DNA of 49,290 nucleotides from CAJJBL01 sp964519035 (GCA_964519035.1 CAZFKZ010000009.1:1-49290), one strand, 5' to 3'; numbered from the stretch's first letter, positions 1-8,338 are shown. The notes: generated from the sequence alone by a model not told the origin. A program made the numbers and translations.

Positions 1-19
1 TTAAATTAATTAAAATTTT

Positions 20-104
20 TGGTAGGGATACCCGGAATCGAACCGGGAAGCCTTGCGGCACTGGTTTTTGAGACCAGCGTGTTTACCTATTTCACCATAT
101 CCCC
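20..104 (-). tRNA. tRNA-Leu (anticodon CAA)
   Basis: The minus strand folds as a class II tRNA. The 7-bp acceptor stem pairs GGGGATA with TATCCCT, with a G-U first pair. The anticodon stem is CTGGT/ACCAG around loop CTCAAAA, giving anticodon CAA at 70-68, which reads UUG. A long variable arm (TGCCGCAAGGC region) and a T arm with GGTTCGATTCC follow. A CCA end appears encoded at 22-20. The long variable arm and A at the discriminator position (23) fit leucine. It is divergent from the yqaA-dsbB-coq7 operon. Confidence 0.96.
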
Positions 105-169
105 ATAAATATAAACTTATAGTCCTTTTTAGAAGTATCATATATATATCAAGAATACTTAATTGGGAA

Positions 170-198
170 TTAAATATTCATTAGATTTAAGTTATAAT
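170..198 (+). promoter_or_regulatory. Putative sigma-70 promoter of yqaA-dsbB-coq7
   Basis: A perfect TATAAT lies at 193-198, 24 nt before the GTG start at 223. A weak TTAAAT lies 17 nt upstream of it at 170-175. The -10 match is good but the -35 is poor, and such matches are common by chance in DNA this AT-rich. Confidence 0.4.
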
Positions 199-222
199 AC
201 TTGAGACAGATCAGAGATAATT

Positions 223-822
223 GTGAAAAAATACTTTCAATATAATAAGCTTAATCAACTGGTAGAATCAGCTAAAATTAATTCTTCAAAGCCTATTGCA
301 GATAAGGTATTGGGCTTTATTGCTACAATTGAGTCTATTTTTTTTCCAATACCCGTTGACCCATTATTAGGCGCATTAACGCTTGCCGCGCCTCATAAAG
401 CCATTAGGTTTGCTGTAATATGTACATTATTCTCAGTTTTAGGTGGATTGATTGGCTGGCTTCTTGGATACATAATAGGTCCATCTATAGAAAGTTTTTT
501 AATAAGTATTCCTTGGTTTGCAGAAGAAAAATTTATTGCTGTTAAATCTGCCTATAAAGAAAATGGAATGTTGATAGTGTTTTTAGGTGCATTCACCCCA
601 CTTCCTTATAAAATCATTACGTTAACAAGTGGAATGAGCGAAGTTAATCTATTTGCTTTTTTGATGATGTCTTTATTTGGAAGAGGTATTCGTTTTTTTA
701 TAATTGCTATTTCAATTAAATTTTTTGGCCGCCCTGCCCTTACTTTTTTAAAAAATAACATTTTTCTATCCACGAGTGTTTTAGGAATAGCAATATTAGC
801 AATTTGCTTTTATATTTTTTAA
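223..822 (+). CDS. YqaA family (DedA/SNARE-associated fold) inner membrane protein
   Basis: A 199-aa multi-span membrane protein. It carries the signatures of the YqaA branch of the DedA/VTT superfamily: IESIFFPIPVDPLLG at about residues 36-50, a Gly-rich GLIGWLLGYIIG segment at about 75-86, and FTPLPYKIITLTSG at about 124-137. DedA-like proteins are linked to lipid scrambling or transport and envelope homeostasis; the role of YqaA itself is not established. The start is GTG, chosen because the reading frame begins there with MKKYFQ and no better ATG follows; its Shine-Dalgarno is weak. It is first in an operon, ending 1 nt before dsbB. Confidence 0.85.
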   Translation: MKKYFQYNKLNQLVESAKINSSKPIADKVLGFIATIESIFFPIPVDPLLGALTLAAPHKAIRFAVICTLFSVLGGLIGWLLGYIIGPSIESFLISIPWFAEEKFIAVKSAYKENGMLIVFLGAFTPLPYKIITLTSGMSEVNLFAFLMMSLFGRGIRFFIIAISIKFFGRPALTFLKNNIFLSTSVLGIAILAICFYIF

Positions 823-823
823 T

Positions 824-1351
824 ATGTTCAATAAACTAACTGATAATATATTAAATGCAGACAGTAATAAGAAAATCAACCTACTTTTGATTTTTTCTTT
901 TTTGATTCCAATCGCTATGCTTCTTTCAGCATTTTACCTTCAGTATTTTGAAAATCTTCCACCTTGTGATTTATGTATTACACAAAGATGGTTTCATGTA
1001 CTGATTATAATATATAGTCTCTTAGTATTTATGATTTTAAAAATAAGGTCTATTTCTTTTAATCTAATTATATTGGGTTTAGCAGTGGTTTGGCTCTTAA
1101 GTGGAATAGCAGGTATGTATCATTTTGGCATTGAAATAAAATTATGGTCAGGACCAGAAAAATGCTCATCTGGCATTGATTCTTCTAAGGATTTGTTTCA
1201 ATATCTGATGAATAAATCACCTGTTAAATGTGATGAAGTCATGTTTAGAGTTTTAGGGTTGTCCCTTGCGGGATGGAATGCTGTAATTTCTATACTAATA
1301 AGTTTATTTATGACTGTTTTATTAATTAAAAAGGATCTTTTAAGAATATGA
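824..1351 (+). CDS. dsbB: Disulfide bond formation protein B (quinone-linked DsbA oxidase)
   Basis: A 175-aa four-helix membrane protein that in this family reoxidises periplasmic DsbA and passes electrons to ubiquinone. The CxxC pair of the first periplasmic loop is C48/C51, within PPCDLCITQRW. The second-loop pair is C114 and C136. Both redox pairs are therefore intact. The start codon is 1 nt after the yqaA stop and the end overlaps coq7 by 4 nt (ATGA), so translation of the three genes is probably coupled. Pairing with a ubiquinone-biosynthesis gene is fitting because DsbB uses quinone, though I infer no direct link. No dsbA is in view. Confidence 0.93.
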   Translation: MFNKLTDNILNADSNKKINLLLIFSFLIPIAMLLSAFYLQYFENLPPCDLCITQRWFHVLIIIYSLLVFMILKIRSISFNLIILGLAVVWLLSGIAGMYHFGIEIKLWSGPEKCSSGIDSSKDLFQYLMNKSPVKCDEVMFRVLGLSLAGWNAVISILISLFMTVLLIKKDLLRI

Positions 1352-1872
1352 AAGAAAGTTTAAGCAAAGAAGATATCGATTCAATTTTAAGAGTTGATCA
1401 TGCTGGGGAAACTGCCGCTGCTAAAATTTATGATGGGCAATTAGCCATTTTAAAACACACATCAGTAGGCCCTACTATTCAACACATGAAAGATCAAGAA
1501 CAAGAGCATTTAGACACATTTAATAAACTGTTAGTTGAAAATGACACTAGACCCACAGCACTACTGCCACTTTGGAATGTAATGGGTTTTGGACTTGGAG
1601 TGGCTAGTGCTATGATGGGTAAGAAAGCCGCTATGGCATGTACAATTGCAGTAGAAGAAGTTATTGGGGAACATTATGCAAAACAAGCTGATGCTTTAGA
1701 TGAAGATCGAGCAGAATTAAAAAAAACATTAATTAGATTTCGTGATGAAGAACTTGATCACCTTGAAACTGGTGTTGAGCATGATGGCAAAGAAGCTAAC
1801 GGGTATGAATTAATGAAAGTAATAGTCCAACTTGGATGCAGAACAGCTATAAAAATATCAGAAAAAATTTAA
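1348..1872 (+). CDS. coq7: 3-demethoxyubiquinol hydroxylase (Coq7/UbiF-type di-iron enzyme)
   Basis: A 174-aa ferritin-like di-iron monooxygenase that adds the C6 hydroxyl late in ubiquinone synthesis, peripheral to the inner membrane. All six expected carboxylate and histidine ligands can be placed: E21 (DHAGE), E51xxH54, E103 (in VEEVIGEHY) and E135xxH138 (DEELDH). The length is typical of short alphaproteobacterial Coq7. The start ATG overlaps the dsbB stop. It converges on the HNH gene with a 16-nt gap and no clear terminator. Confidence 0.95.
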   Translation: MKESLSKEDIDSILRVDHAGETAAAKIYDGQLAILKHTSVGPTIQHMKDQEQEHLDTFNKLLVENDTRPTALLPLWNVMGFGLGVASAMMGKKAAMACTIAVEEVIGEHYAKQADALDEDRAELKKTLIRFRDEELDHLETGVEHDGKEANGYELMKVIVQLGCRTAIKISEKI

Positions 1873-1888
1873 TGAATTTTATTTTTAT

Positions 1889-2449
1889 TTAACTATTTTC
1901 TAGTTCGCTATCCCAATATAAAAAATCTCTCCATGATTCATGAAGGAAATTTGGTGGGAAGTATCTACCATTTTTCTTTAATAAATTAATATTTGGAGAC
2001 ATGGGTTTAATTAATGGAAACATATTAATTTCATTTGACCTTTTACTACCTTTTTTAAAATTACATGGGCTACAAGCTGTCACAACATTACTCCAATTGG
2101 TTCTACCACCATGAGATCTAGGAATGACATGATCAAAGGTTAAATCATGAGATTGTTTTTTTGCTCCGCAATATTGGCATGAAAATTTATCTCTTAAAAA
2201 AACATTGAACCTATTAAAAACAGGAGATTTTTGTGTTTTGACATATTGTTTCAAAGAAATAACACTAGGGATTTTCATAGAAAAACCCGGTGACCTTACA
2301 ACATCTTCATATTCAGATACTATATTAACTCTATCCAAGAAAACTGCTTTTATTGTATCTTGCCAAGACCATAATGATAAAGGAAAATAACTTAATGGTT
2401 GATAATCAGCGTTCAAAACTAACGTTGGTGAAAAGGAGCAAAGTGACAT
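1889..2449 (-). CDS. HNH endonuclease domain protein
   Basis: A 186-aa protein with a zinc-stabilised HNH nuclease fold in its C-terminal half: CQYC (C91, C94), the catalytic DH pair in TFDHVIPRSHGG (D106, H107), NWSNVV, and the second Cys pair in ACSPCN (C126, C129). The N-terminal part (LNADYQPLSYFPLSLWSW) is typical of a stand-alone HNH family (COG1403-like) found as a conserved chromosomal gene in many Alphaproteobacteria and Cyanobacteria. Its biological role is not known. I chose the ATG at 2449 over a TTG four codons upstream because GGAA sits 6 nt before it. It is not linked to any intron or mobile element here. Confidence 0.85.
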   Translation of the reverse strand: MSLCSFSPTLVLNADYQPLSYFPLSLWSWQDTIKAVFLDRVNIVSEYEDVVRSPGFSMKIPSVISLKQYVKTQKSPVFNRFNVFLRDKFSCQYCGAKKQSHDLTFDHVIPRSHGGRTNWSNVVTACSPCNFKKGSKRSNEINMFPLIKPMSPNINLLKKNGRYFPPNFLHESWRDFLYWDSELENS

Positions 2450-2520
2450 ATAAAATTCCAAAAAAAAATAAACTTAACTAACTATATAAATAAAAATTAA
2501 GTTTGAAATAAATTTCTATA

Positions 2521-3183
2521 TTATTTTATTTTTTTTAAAAGCTCCATTCCAGCACTTATTCCCTCTGGATCTATACCATGCCCAAGTTCTGGTCTAGATA
2601 GAGTTTGGACATCAAATCCAATTTGACTTAAAAGACTTTTAGAATTGATTAAAGATTGATATGGAACCACTTCATCTTTTTCACCATGAACTAACAAAAC
2701 TGGAGTATCTGAATGAATATGTTTTCCATTAATAATTTGATCATTGCAAGCATCTAAGTTTTCAATTTTTAAAGCACCAGAATAACCTATTATTCCACCA
2801 AATTTATATTTGTTAATTAACAAGCATTGTAAACTCATCATTGCACCTTGAGAGAAACCAATTAATATTGTTTCTTTAAAAGTTAAATTAAGTTTTTTTG
2901 CTTCTAACTCAAGTAACTCAATCAAATTTTTTGAAGCTTTTATTGCACCTGTTGGCACCTGTTCTATAGGAAACCATTCTCTTCCACTTGGAGACATTGA
3001 ACATGGCTTAGGGGCATCCGGCGAAATAAAACTAGCATTTGGCATAGCCATAGAAAAAGGATTAGCCAAGTCGATTAAATCTTTTCCATCAGCACCGTAA
3101 CCATGCAAAAATACAATTAATTGTGATGATTTACCACCCGCTGCAGGAGGTTGTCTATAAATTTTACCTTCTTTATCTGACAA
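2521..3183 (-). CDS. Alpha/beta-hydrolase, phospholipase/carboxylesterase family
   Basis: A 220-aa serine hydrolase of the YpfH/Est family (COG0400). The oxyanion segment is LHGYGADGKDL near residue 26, and the nucleophile elbow is GFSQG with S111. The likely acid is D170 (HGEKDEVVP) and the likely base is H202 (LGHGI). No signal peptide, so cytoplasmic. The substrate cannot be told from sequence; relatives hydrolyse short acyl esters or lysophospholipids. The start is TTG, supported by AAAGGG at 3193-3198 with 9-nt spacing and by the lack of any ATG near the N terminus. Confidence 0.85.
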   Translation of the reverse strand: MSDKEGKIYRQPPAAGGKSSQLIVFLHGYGADGKDLIDLANPFSMAMPNASFISPDAPKPCSMSPSGREWFPIEQVPTGAIKASKNLIELLELEAKKLNLTFKETILIGFSQGAMMSLQCLLINKYKFGGIIGYSGALKIENLDACNDQIINGKHIHSDTPVLLVHGEKDEVVPYQSLINSKSLLSQIGFDVQTLSRPELGHGIDPEGISAGMELLKKIK

Positions 3184-3328
3184 AACAAATATCCCTTTAA
3201 TATAATAATTTATTATCTAAACATTTAAGAATTAAATAATTGTTACTAAAACTCAAAAATAATATATCATACATTAGTTAAGTTAATTTTTTTTAAGTTA
3301 TGTGTAATTGTTTTGAAAAAAATGTGCA

Positions 3329-4333
3329 ATGGACAATAAAAATAAATTGATAGACCCTTTTGGAAGAGTCGTTGACTACTTAAGAGTTTCAGTCACTGAT
3401 AGATGTGACTTTAGATGCACTTATTGTATGGCAGAAGATATGCAATTTTTGCCTAAAAAAGATATTTTAAGCCTTGAAGAAATTGAAGAGATTTGCAAAG
3501 TTTTTATGAAACTTGGAACTAAAAAGATACGCCTAACTGGAGGTGAACCTTTAGTTAGAAAAGGTATAATGCAAGTTATTAATAATTTAGGAAAAGAAGT
3601 TGGCAAAGGTTTAGATGAATTAACAATTACTACAAATGGCAGTCAATTAGAATCAAAAGCTGCTGAACTGTTCGATGCCGGTGTTAGAAGGATTAATGTT
3701 TCTCTTGATCACTTAGACCCTGGAAAATTTAAAGAAATAACTAGATGGGGAGACCTTGAAAAGGTTAAAGCAGGCTTAAAAGTTGCTAATGATGTAGGAT
3801 TAAAGATTAAAATTAATACAGTAGCAATAAGTGGTTTCAATGATAACCACTTAGCAGATATCTTAAAGTGGTGTGGAGATGAAAATTTTGACATGACTAT
3901 TATTGAAGTTATGCCAATGGGTGATATAGGAAGTGATAAAAGATATGGCCAATATCTTAAGCTATCTGAAGTAAGAAGTTCATTAGAAAAGCAATTTACT
4001 CTGACTGATCTTCCTGAAAGAACTAGCGGGCCAGCTCGATATGTTTCAGTAAAAGAAACTAATAATAAATTAGGTTTTATTACGCCTTTAACTCATAACT
4101 TTTGTGAAAGTTGTAATAGAGTAAGATTAACTTGTACTGGAATTCTGTATATGTGTCTTGGACAAGATGATAATGCAGATTTAAAAACTGTCCTAAGAGA
4201 AGAAGGAACTGAAGCATTAGAAAATGCTATTAGAAGTGCGATAGGAAGAAAACCAAAGGGTCACGATTTTGAAATATCTAGGCAATCTTCTAATGTGTCT
4301 GTAAAAAGACATATGTCACTTACAGGTGGTTAA
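3329..4333 (+). CDS. moaA: GTP 3',8-cyclase (molybdenum cofactor biosynthesis radical SAM enzyme)
   Basis: A 334-aa radical SAM protein that starts molybdopterin synthesis by converting GTP to 3',8-cyclo-GTP. The SAM cluster motif is C26, C30, C33 (CDFRCTYC). The C-terminal second 4Fe-4S site is C259, C262, C276. The GG C terminus needed by this family is present (SLTGG). Length is normal. It stands alone, without other moa/moe genes nearby, but an xdhC/MobA-like pair 7 kb away indicates that molybdenum enzymes are made. It converges on the MFS gene with only 2 nt between stops. Confidence 0.96.
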   Translation: MDNKNKLIDPFGRVVDYLRVSVTDRCDFRCTYCMAEDMQFLPKKDILSLEEIEEICKVFMKLGTKKIRLTGGEPLVRKGIMQVINNLGKEVGKGLDELTITTNGSQLESKAAELFDAGVRRINVSLDHLDPGKFKEITRWGDLEKVKAGLKVANDVGLKIKINTVAISGFNDNHLADILKWCGDENFDMTIIEVMPMGDIGSDKRYGQYLKLSEVRSSLEKQFTLTDLPERTSGPARYVSVKETNNKLGFITPLTHNFCESCNRVRLTCTGILYMCLGQDDNADLKTVLREEGTEALENAIRSAIGRKPKGHDFEISRQSSNVSVKRHMSLTGG

Positions 4334-4335
4334 AA

Positions 4336-5508
4336 TTAAGTAGATTTAAGTTCTTTTGGCCTTATTAGCATAATACTAGTCAATAAAATAACTAATGGTA
4401 TGATTGCGTAAATCATCATTGTTTCCCACCCAAGGTTACTATGTAAAGTGCCAGCAAGAAATGAGCCTAAAGCAACAAAAGTAAAAATTATGAAATCTGT
4501 TACGCCTTGAACTTTAGCTCTTTCTTCAGGAAAAGAAGATTTAGCAATAATGTCGCTTCCACCAACATATAAAAAGTTCCAACCCAATCCACATAGAAAC
4601 AAGGCAACCCAAAAATGCTGAACAGACTGACCAATAACGCCAAAGAAAATTGATACTGCATATAGAAATACACCTATAAACATAACTTTACGATTACCAA
4701 GATATGTAATTATTGATCCTGTAAAGAAAGAAGGTGCGAACATTGCAATTACATGCCACTGAATTACAGTAGCGCTAGCGCTATTGCCTAATTTGCATAT
4801 ATTTACAATTTGTAAAGGGGTAGCTGTCATCATATAAGTCATCAAAGAATAACCTGTAGCGGCTGCTAAAATAGCTATAACAAGTGTTTTTTCTTTTATG
4901 ATTATCCAAAGAGGCCTCACATTTAACGTTGTTTTTTTTGGCTTTTCAATATTTACAAAAAGAAGTAATATAAAGTTTAATATTTGAATACAACCAGCTA
5001 AAATATAAGTTCCTAAATAAATATATTTTGGAAAAAGATCAAAAGAATATCGTGAAATTTCAGGACCCAATACAGCAGCCACTACTCCACCAGCTAACAC
5101 AAGTGATATAGCCTTACTTTTTAAATTGTTTGAAACATTGTCTGCTGCCGCGTATCTATAAAACTGCTGATTTGCTTGCGAAAAACCAATCAATATTGAT
5201 CCTAATATAAAAAGTGAAAAGCTTTTTTCATAGATAGAGGAAGCAACGACTAAACACCCTATAAACGCAGATAAAGCTCCAATCAAAAACATAGGTCTAC
5301 GACCTATTTTTCCCATCATTAAAGATACAGGTATCAACGATATTGCTACTGTTAAAAATTGAAGAGATAAAGGGATAGTGGCATAAGCGACATTTGAAGC
5401 AAGAAGGGCCCCAACTAATCCGGTGTTTATTATATTTATATTAGTTGATGTTACTGATAGACCTTGAGCTACAGAAAGAATCAATATATTTCGTTTTTGT
5501 AATTCCAA
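4336..5508 (-). CDS. Major facilitator superfamily transporter (substrate unknown)
   Basis: A 390-aa protein of about 12 membrane helices in two halves. The MFS loop 2-3 signature is GKIGRRPMFLIG near residue 65. The second half has the segment QWHVIAMFAPSFFTGSIITYLG, characteristic of a family widespread in Alphaproteobacteria without an assigned substrate. It is probably a proton-coupled exporter, but that is family-level inference. The start is TTG with a weak ribosome binding site; no ATG is available before the first helix. It is divergent from the P1 peptidase gene (62 nt). Confidence 0.8.
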   Translation of the reverse strand: MELQKRNILILSVAQGLSVTSTNINIINTGLVGALLASNVAYATIPLSLQFLTVAISLIPVSLMMGKIGRRPMFLIGALSAFIGCLVVASSIYEKSFSLFILGSILIGFSQANQQFYRYAAADNVSNNLKSKAISLVLAGGVVAAVLGPEISRYSFDLFPKYIYLGTYILAGCIQILNFILLLFVNIEKPKKTTLNVRPLWIIIKEKTLVIAILAAATGYSLMTYMMTATPLQIVNICKLGNSASATVIQWHVIAMFAPSFFTGSIITYLGNRKVMFIGVFLYAVSIFFGVIGQSVQHFWVALFLCGLGWNFLYVGGSDIIAKSSFPEERAKVQGVTDFIIFTFVALGSFLAGTLHSNLGWETMMIYAIIPLVILLTSIMLIRPKELKST

Positions 5509-5565
5509 CTACTTATTGTCTTTGTTTAAATATACTATTAACTTCACAATAAGGAATCCTTTAAA

Positions 5566-5571
5566 ATGTAA
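5566..5571 (+). promoter_or_regulatory. ATG-TAA start-stop element overlapping the P1 peptidase start
   Basis: AAGGA at 5551-5555 is 10 nt from an ATG at 5566 that is followed at once by TAA. The stop overlaps the next ATG at 5571 (ATGTAATG). The peptidase start itself is 15 nt from this Shine-Dalgarno, which is too far. The arrangement could be a start-stop stalling or reinitiation site, or a chance match; in-frame ATGs at 5571, 5574 and 5580 remain possible starts (GGAG at 5575-5578 is too close to serve 5580). Confidence 0.3.
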
Positions 5572-6686
5572 TGATGGAGATGGAATTGAAGATACAACCT
5601 GGCCCCGGAATTAGAAACCTTATTACAGATATAGCAGGAGTTCAAGTAGGTCATGCTCAAGATGAAAGTATTGGGACTGGAGTTACCGTTCTAACAGGTG
5701 TCAATCCTTTTTCAGCAGCCGTAGATGTAAGAGGTGGTGGCCCCGGAACAAGAGAAACAGATATGTTAAGCCTAGAAAATTCTGTCGGTCGCGCTGATGC
5801 AATTGTCCTTTCTGGTGGCTCTGCCTATGGACTTGACGCAAGTTCTGAAATACAAGATTTACTTCGGCAAGATGGTAAAGGTTATCAATTAGGAAAAGCA
5901 ATAATACCCCTAGTCCCTTCTGCTGTAATATTTGACCTAAATATTCATGACAACCCTCATGTAAATTCAATTGGAAAACAATCTCCTTGGAGAAAATTAG
6001 CAAATAAAGCTTACGCTTCACTAAGTTCTGATTTCAAATTAGGTTCATATGGAGCCGGATGTGGAGCAACAACTGCTACAGTAAAAGGTGGGCAAGGTTC
6101 ATCTTCATGGAAACAAAAATATTCAAATAATGAAGTGTATTCTGTTGGAGCTCTAATTATAAATAACTCTGTTGGCAACCCTTTATTAAACAAAGGCCCT
6201 CTTTTTTTATCTAACTATTTAGAGGTTGAAAAAGAATTTGGAGGAATTGAATTATACAATGAAATTTATGATGGGATTTTAAGAGCAAAAAGGTTACCTG
6301 AGACACTCGGATTATCAAATACTTTTCATAATCATGATCATTCCAACCATGAAAATAATTCAGCTCTTCCAAGTAACACTGTTATAGGTGTCATAGCTAC
6401 AGATGCTCCACTTAGTAGAAATAATTTAAAAAGATTAGCTATTATGGCGCATGATGGCATTGCAAGGTCTGTAAGCCCATCACATACACCTATGGATGGA
6501 GACACTATTTTTGCTATTTCGACTAATCAGGATAAATCTTTTAAACAACTTGATAATGTGGATATTTTAACATTAGGTTCGAGAGGTAGCGATTGTGTTG
6601 CAAGGGCTTGCAACAGAGCAGTCTATGAAGCTCATTCAATTGGTAAATCAAAACCGTCTTGGAAAAGTTTGTTTCAAGAAAATTAA
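5571..6686 (+). CDS. P1 family (DmpA/NylC-like) self-processing Ntn-hydrolase
   Basis: A 371-aa member of the P1/S58 peptidase family, which includes DmpA L-aminopeptidase/D-esterase and the nylon-oligomer hydrolase NylC. Visible landmarks are TDIAGVQVGHAQ near residue 19, VRGGGPGTRETD, LSGGSAYGLDA, GCGATTATVKGG, and the strongly conserved AHDGIARSVSPSHTPMDGD block. These enzymes self-cleave to expose an N-terminal Ser or Thr. SNTVIGVIATDAPL suggests cleavage between N269 and T270, as in NylC, rather than before a Ser as in DmpA; K172 and N198/N199 could complete the site. Start at 5571 is uncertain (other ATGs at 5574 and 5580). Natural substrates of this branch are unknown. Confidence 0.88.
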   Translation: MMEMELKIQPGPGIRNLITDIAGVQVGHAQDESIGTGVTVLTGVNPFSAAVDVRGGGPGTRETDMLSLENSVGRADAIVLSGGSAYGLDASSEIQDLLRQDGKGYQLGKAIIPLVPSAVIFDLNIHDNPHVNSIGKQSPWRKLANKAYASLSSDFKLGSYGAGCGATTATVKGGQGSSSWKQKYSNNEVYSVGALIINNSVGNPLLNKGPLFLSNYLEVEKEFGGIELYNEIYDGILRAKRLPETLGLSNTFHNHDHSNHENNSALPSNTVIGVIATDAPLSRNNLKRLAIMAHDGIARSVSPSHTPMDGDTIFAISTNQDKSFKQLDNVDILTLGSRGSDCVARACNRAVYEAHSIGKSKPSWKSLFQEN

Positions 6687-6697
6687 TTTTTTAAGTA

Positions 6698-7492
6698 TCA
6701 GTCAACTTTCATTTGTAAAGCTTCAGCTTTTCTTTTTAAATGCCAATAAAATATTGGGGAAAATATTAAACTAATTAAATAAATAGCAACCATTATCGTA
6801 AAACCTCTAATAGGGTGGCTGATAATAGCATTACTTAAAAGAGCTAGTATTACTAACATCGGAATTACTAATGATTTTGGTATCTGAAAAACTTTTCCTG
6901 AAAAGGTGGGAAGATTACTCACCATTCCAATTGAAATAAGAACTGTCCAAAAACCTATTATTTCAAGAGACTTGAAATCTATACTTCCTAGGACATTTTC
7001 TAATGCAATTGGAAAAAGTAGTAAGAATGCACCTGCAGGTGTTGGAATACCATTAAAATAATTTTTGGCATAAGCAGGCCGTTCAGATAATTCAGAATTA
7101 AACCTAGCTAGCCTTAAAGCTGCACATATTACATATAAAACAATCACTATCCAAAATAGATTGTTTTGTACTTTGTCCATCCACAAATAAATAGCAAAAG
7201 CTGGTACAGCTCCAAAAACTACAAAATCAGACAAAGAATCAAGATGCATTCCAAATTCGCTGGTTGATTTTAGTAATCTTGCAACTCTGCCATCTAACAT
7301 ATCAAAAACAGAGGCAATGATAATCATGATAATTACATTATCCCAATTACTAAATAGAGCTTGATACATAGCCTGCAGACCAAAAATTAGAGCACAAACA
7401 GTTAAAAAATTTGGAAGCATCCAAACAACAGAGAACCTTCTTGGCCTTGTTTGAAAAGTTTTTTTAGCAAATTTAATACCTCTATTAGCCAT
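6698..7492 (-). CDS. pssA: CDP-diacylglycerol--serine O-phosphatidyltransferase
   Basis: A 264-aa integral membrane enzyme of the CDP-alcohol phosphatidyltransferase family, making phosphatidylserine from CDP-diacylglycerol and serine. The complete catalytic motif DGxxARx8GxxxDxxxD is seen as D67 G68, A71 R72, G81, D85, D89. About seven to eight hydrophobic helices follow. It sits 2 nt downstream of psd on the same strand. The gene order psd-pssA is common in Alphaproteobacteria and shows an operon for phosphatidylethanolamine synthesis. Confidence 0.94.
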   Translation of the reverse strand: MANRGIKFAKKTFQTRPRRFSVVWMLPNFLTVCALIFGLQAMYQALFSNWDNVIIMIIIASVFDMLDGRVARLLKSTSEFGMHLDSLSDFVVFGAVPAFAIYLWMDKVQNNLFWIVIVLYVICAALRLARFNSELSERPAYAKNYFNGIPTPAGAFLLLFPIALENVLGSIDFKSLEIIGFWTVLISIGMVSNLPTFSGKVFQIPKSLVIPMLVILALLSNAIISHPIRGFTIMVAIYLISLIFSPIFYWHLKRKAEALQMKVD

Positions 7493-7494
7493 TA

Positions 7495-8208
7495 TTATTG
7501 ACCCTTGACAGACTTATTGCTTTTTGTAAAATCACCTATTATAGTTTCACCTGATATTGTTTTCTGTCCTACCAATACTAATGTAGATACTTCTTTTGGA
7601 AAATAGATATCTACCCTACTTCCAAATCTTATCAAACCAAAAACTTCTCCAGCTTTTAGTAAAGAACCTTTATCAACATCACATATTATTCTTCGTGCAA
7701 CTAGGCCAGCAATTTGAACAAAAGCAATTTTTTTGCCATTTTCAGTATCCATTCCTAATATCAATCTTTCATTGTGCATTGATGCTTTATCAAGGCTGGC
7801 ATTGAAAAATAATCCAGGTATATAATTTTTAAATGTTATTTTTCCTAACATTGGAGATCTATTTACATGAACATCAAATACGTTCATAAATATACAAACC
7901 CTTTGCCATTCTCCACTAGGCAAACCTATTTCATCATTTGGAGTTACATCAGAAATTTCTATAATTTTTCCGTCTGCAGGTGCAATTATCAAGTTATTTT
8001 TATTTACTCCTGATAGGGTTGGCGTCACACGGTTTGGATTCCTAAAAAAATATATGCACCAAACTGTTAAAATCAAACCTAAAAAATATAACGGGGTCCA
8101 TAACCAACCAATAAAAATTGTCAATATTGCAAAAATAGCAATAAATGGTGTTCCTGCAGGATGAATTGGAACAAATACAGAACTTTTTATAGAATCAAAG
8201 ATTGTCAT
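7495..8208 (-). CDS. psd: Phosphatidylserine decarboxylase, short self-processing form
   Basis: A 237-aa proenzyme that decarboxylates phosphatidylserine to phosphatidylethanolamine. The N-terminal hydrophobic anchor spans about residues 20-55, followed by FFRNPNR and APADGKI. H114 lies in FDVHVNRSP and the cleavage site is RFGSRVD: cleavage between G196 and S197 would create the pyruvoyl group. The FGS type of site and the ~230-aa length fit the short archaeal/alphaproteobacterial class rather than the longer LGST class. The ATG at 8208 has a good AGGAAAG ribosome binding site. Followed 2 nt later by pssA. Confidence 0.95.
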   Translation of the reverse strand: MTIFDSIKSSVFVPIHPAGTPFIAIFAILTIFIGWLWTPLYFLGLILTVWCIYFFRNPNRVTPTLSGVNKNNLIIAPADGKIIEISDVTPNDEIGLPSGEWQRVCIFMNVFDVHVNRSPMLGKITFKNYIPGLFFNASLDKASMHNERLILGMDTENGKKIAFVQIAGLVARRIICDVDKGSLLKAGEVFGLIRFGSRVDIYFPKEVSTLVLVGQKTISGETIIGDFTKSNKSVKGQ

Positions 8209-8233
8209 TTTACTTTCCTATTAACATTCAATT

Positions 8234-8275
8234 TTAAAAGCCAATGCAGTTTTATAGTTATAATTAGGCTTTTAA
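8234..8275. repeat. Inverted repeat TTAAAAGCC/GGCTTTTAA between psd and the 98-aa gene
   Basis: Nine base pairs (8234-8242 with 8267-8275) around a 24-nt AT-rich centre that contains TATAAT at 8259-8264. It lies about 26 nt upstream of the psd start, in the divergent control region shared with the 98-aa gene. It could be an operator or a leader hairpin of the psd transcript; no known factor site is recognised. Confidence 0.45.
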
Positions 8276-8299
8276 TTTAATATAATTGCACTTATTAAC

Positions 8300-8309
8300 A
8301 CAATATTGT
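8300..8309. promoter_or_regulatory. 10-bp palindrome ACAATATTGT upstream of the 98-aa gene
   Basis: A perfect palindrome 29 nt before the GTG start at 8339. It may be a dimeric regulator site or chance in AT-rich DNA. Confidence 0.25.
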
Positions 8310-8338
8310 ATTTATTACACTATTAGTTGGAGTAAATT

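Noticed and set aside
1889..2449. HNH gene as a homing endonuclease or mobile element
   Set aside because: It lies as an intact stand-alone gene of a conserved chromosomal family, with no intron, repeats or split host gene around it.
2470..2504. Inverted repeat AAACTTAA...TTAAGTTT between the HNH and carboxylesterase genes
   Set aside because: Eight AT-only-like pairs across a 19-nt loop in DNA this AT-rich are expected by chance; no U tract.
3184..3328. Molybdenum-cofactor riboswitch upstream of moaA
   Set aside because: The 145-nt gap is AT-rich with no stable GC stems of the kind that motif needs.
5701..6193. Minus-strand frames of 106 and 60 aa inside the P1 peptidase gene
   Set aside because: Low-complexity shadows (Leu/His/Gln-rich) of the real gene.
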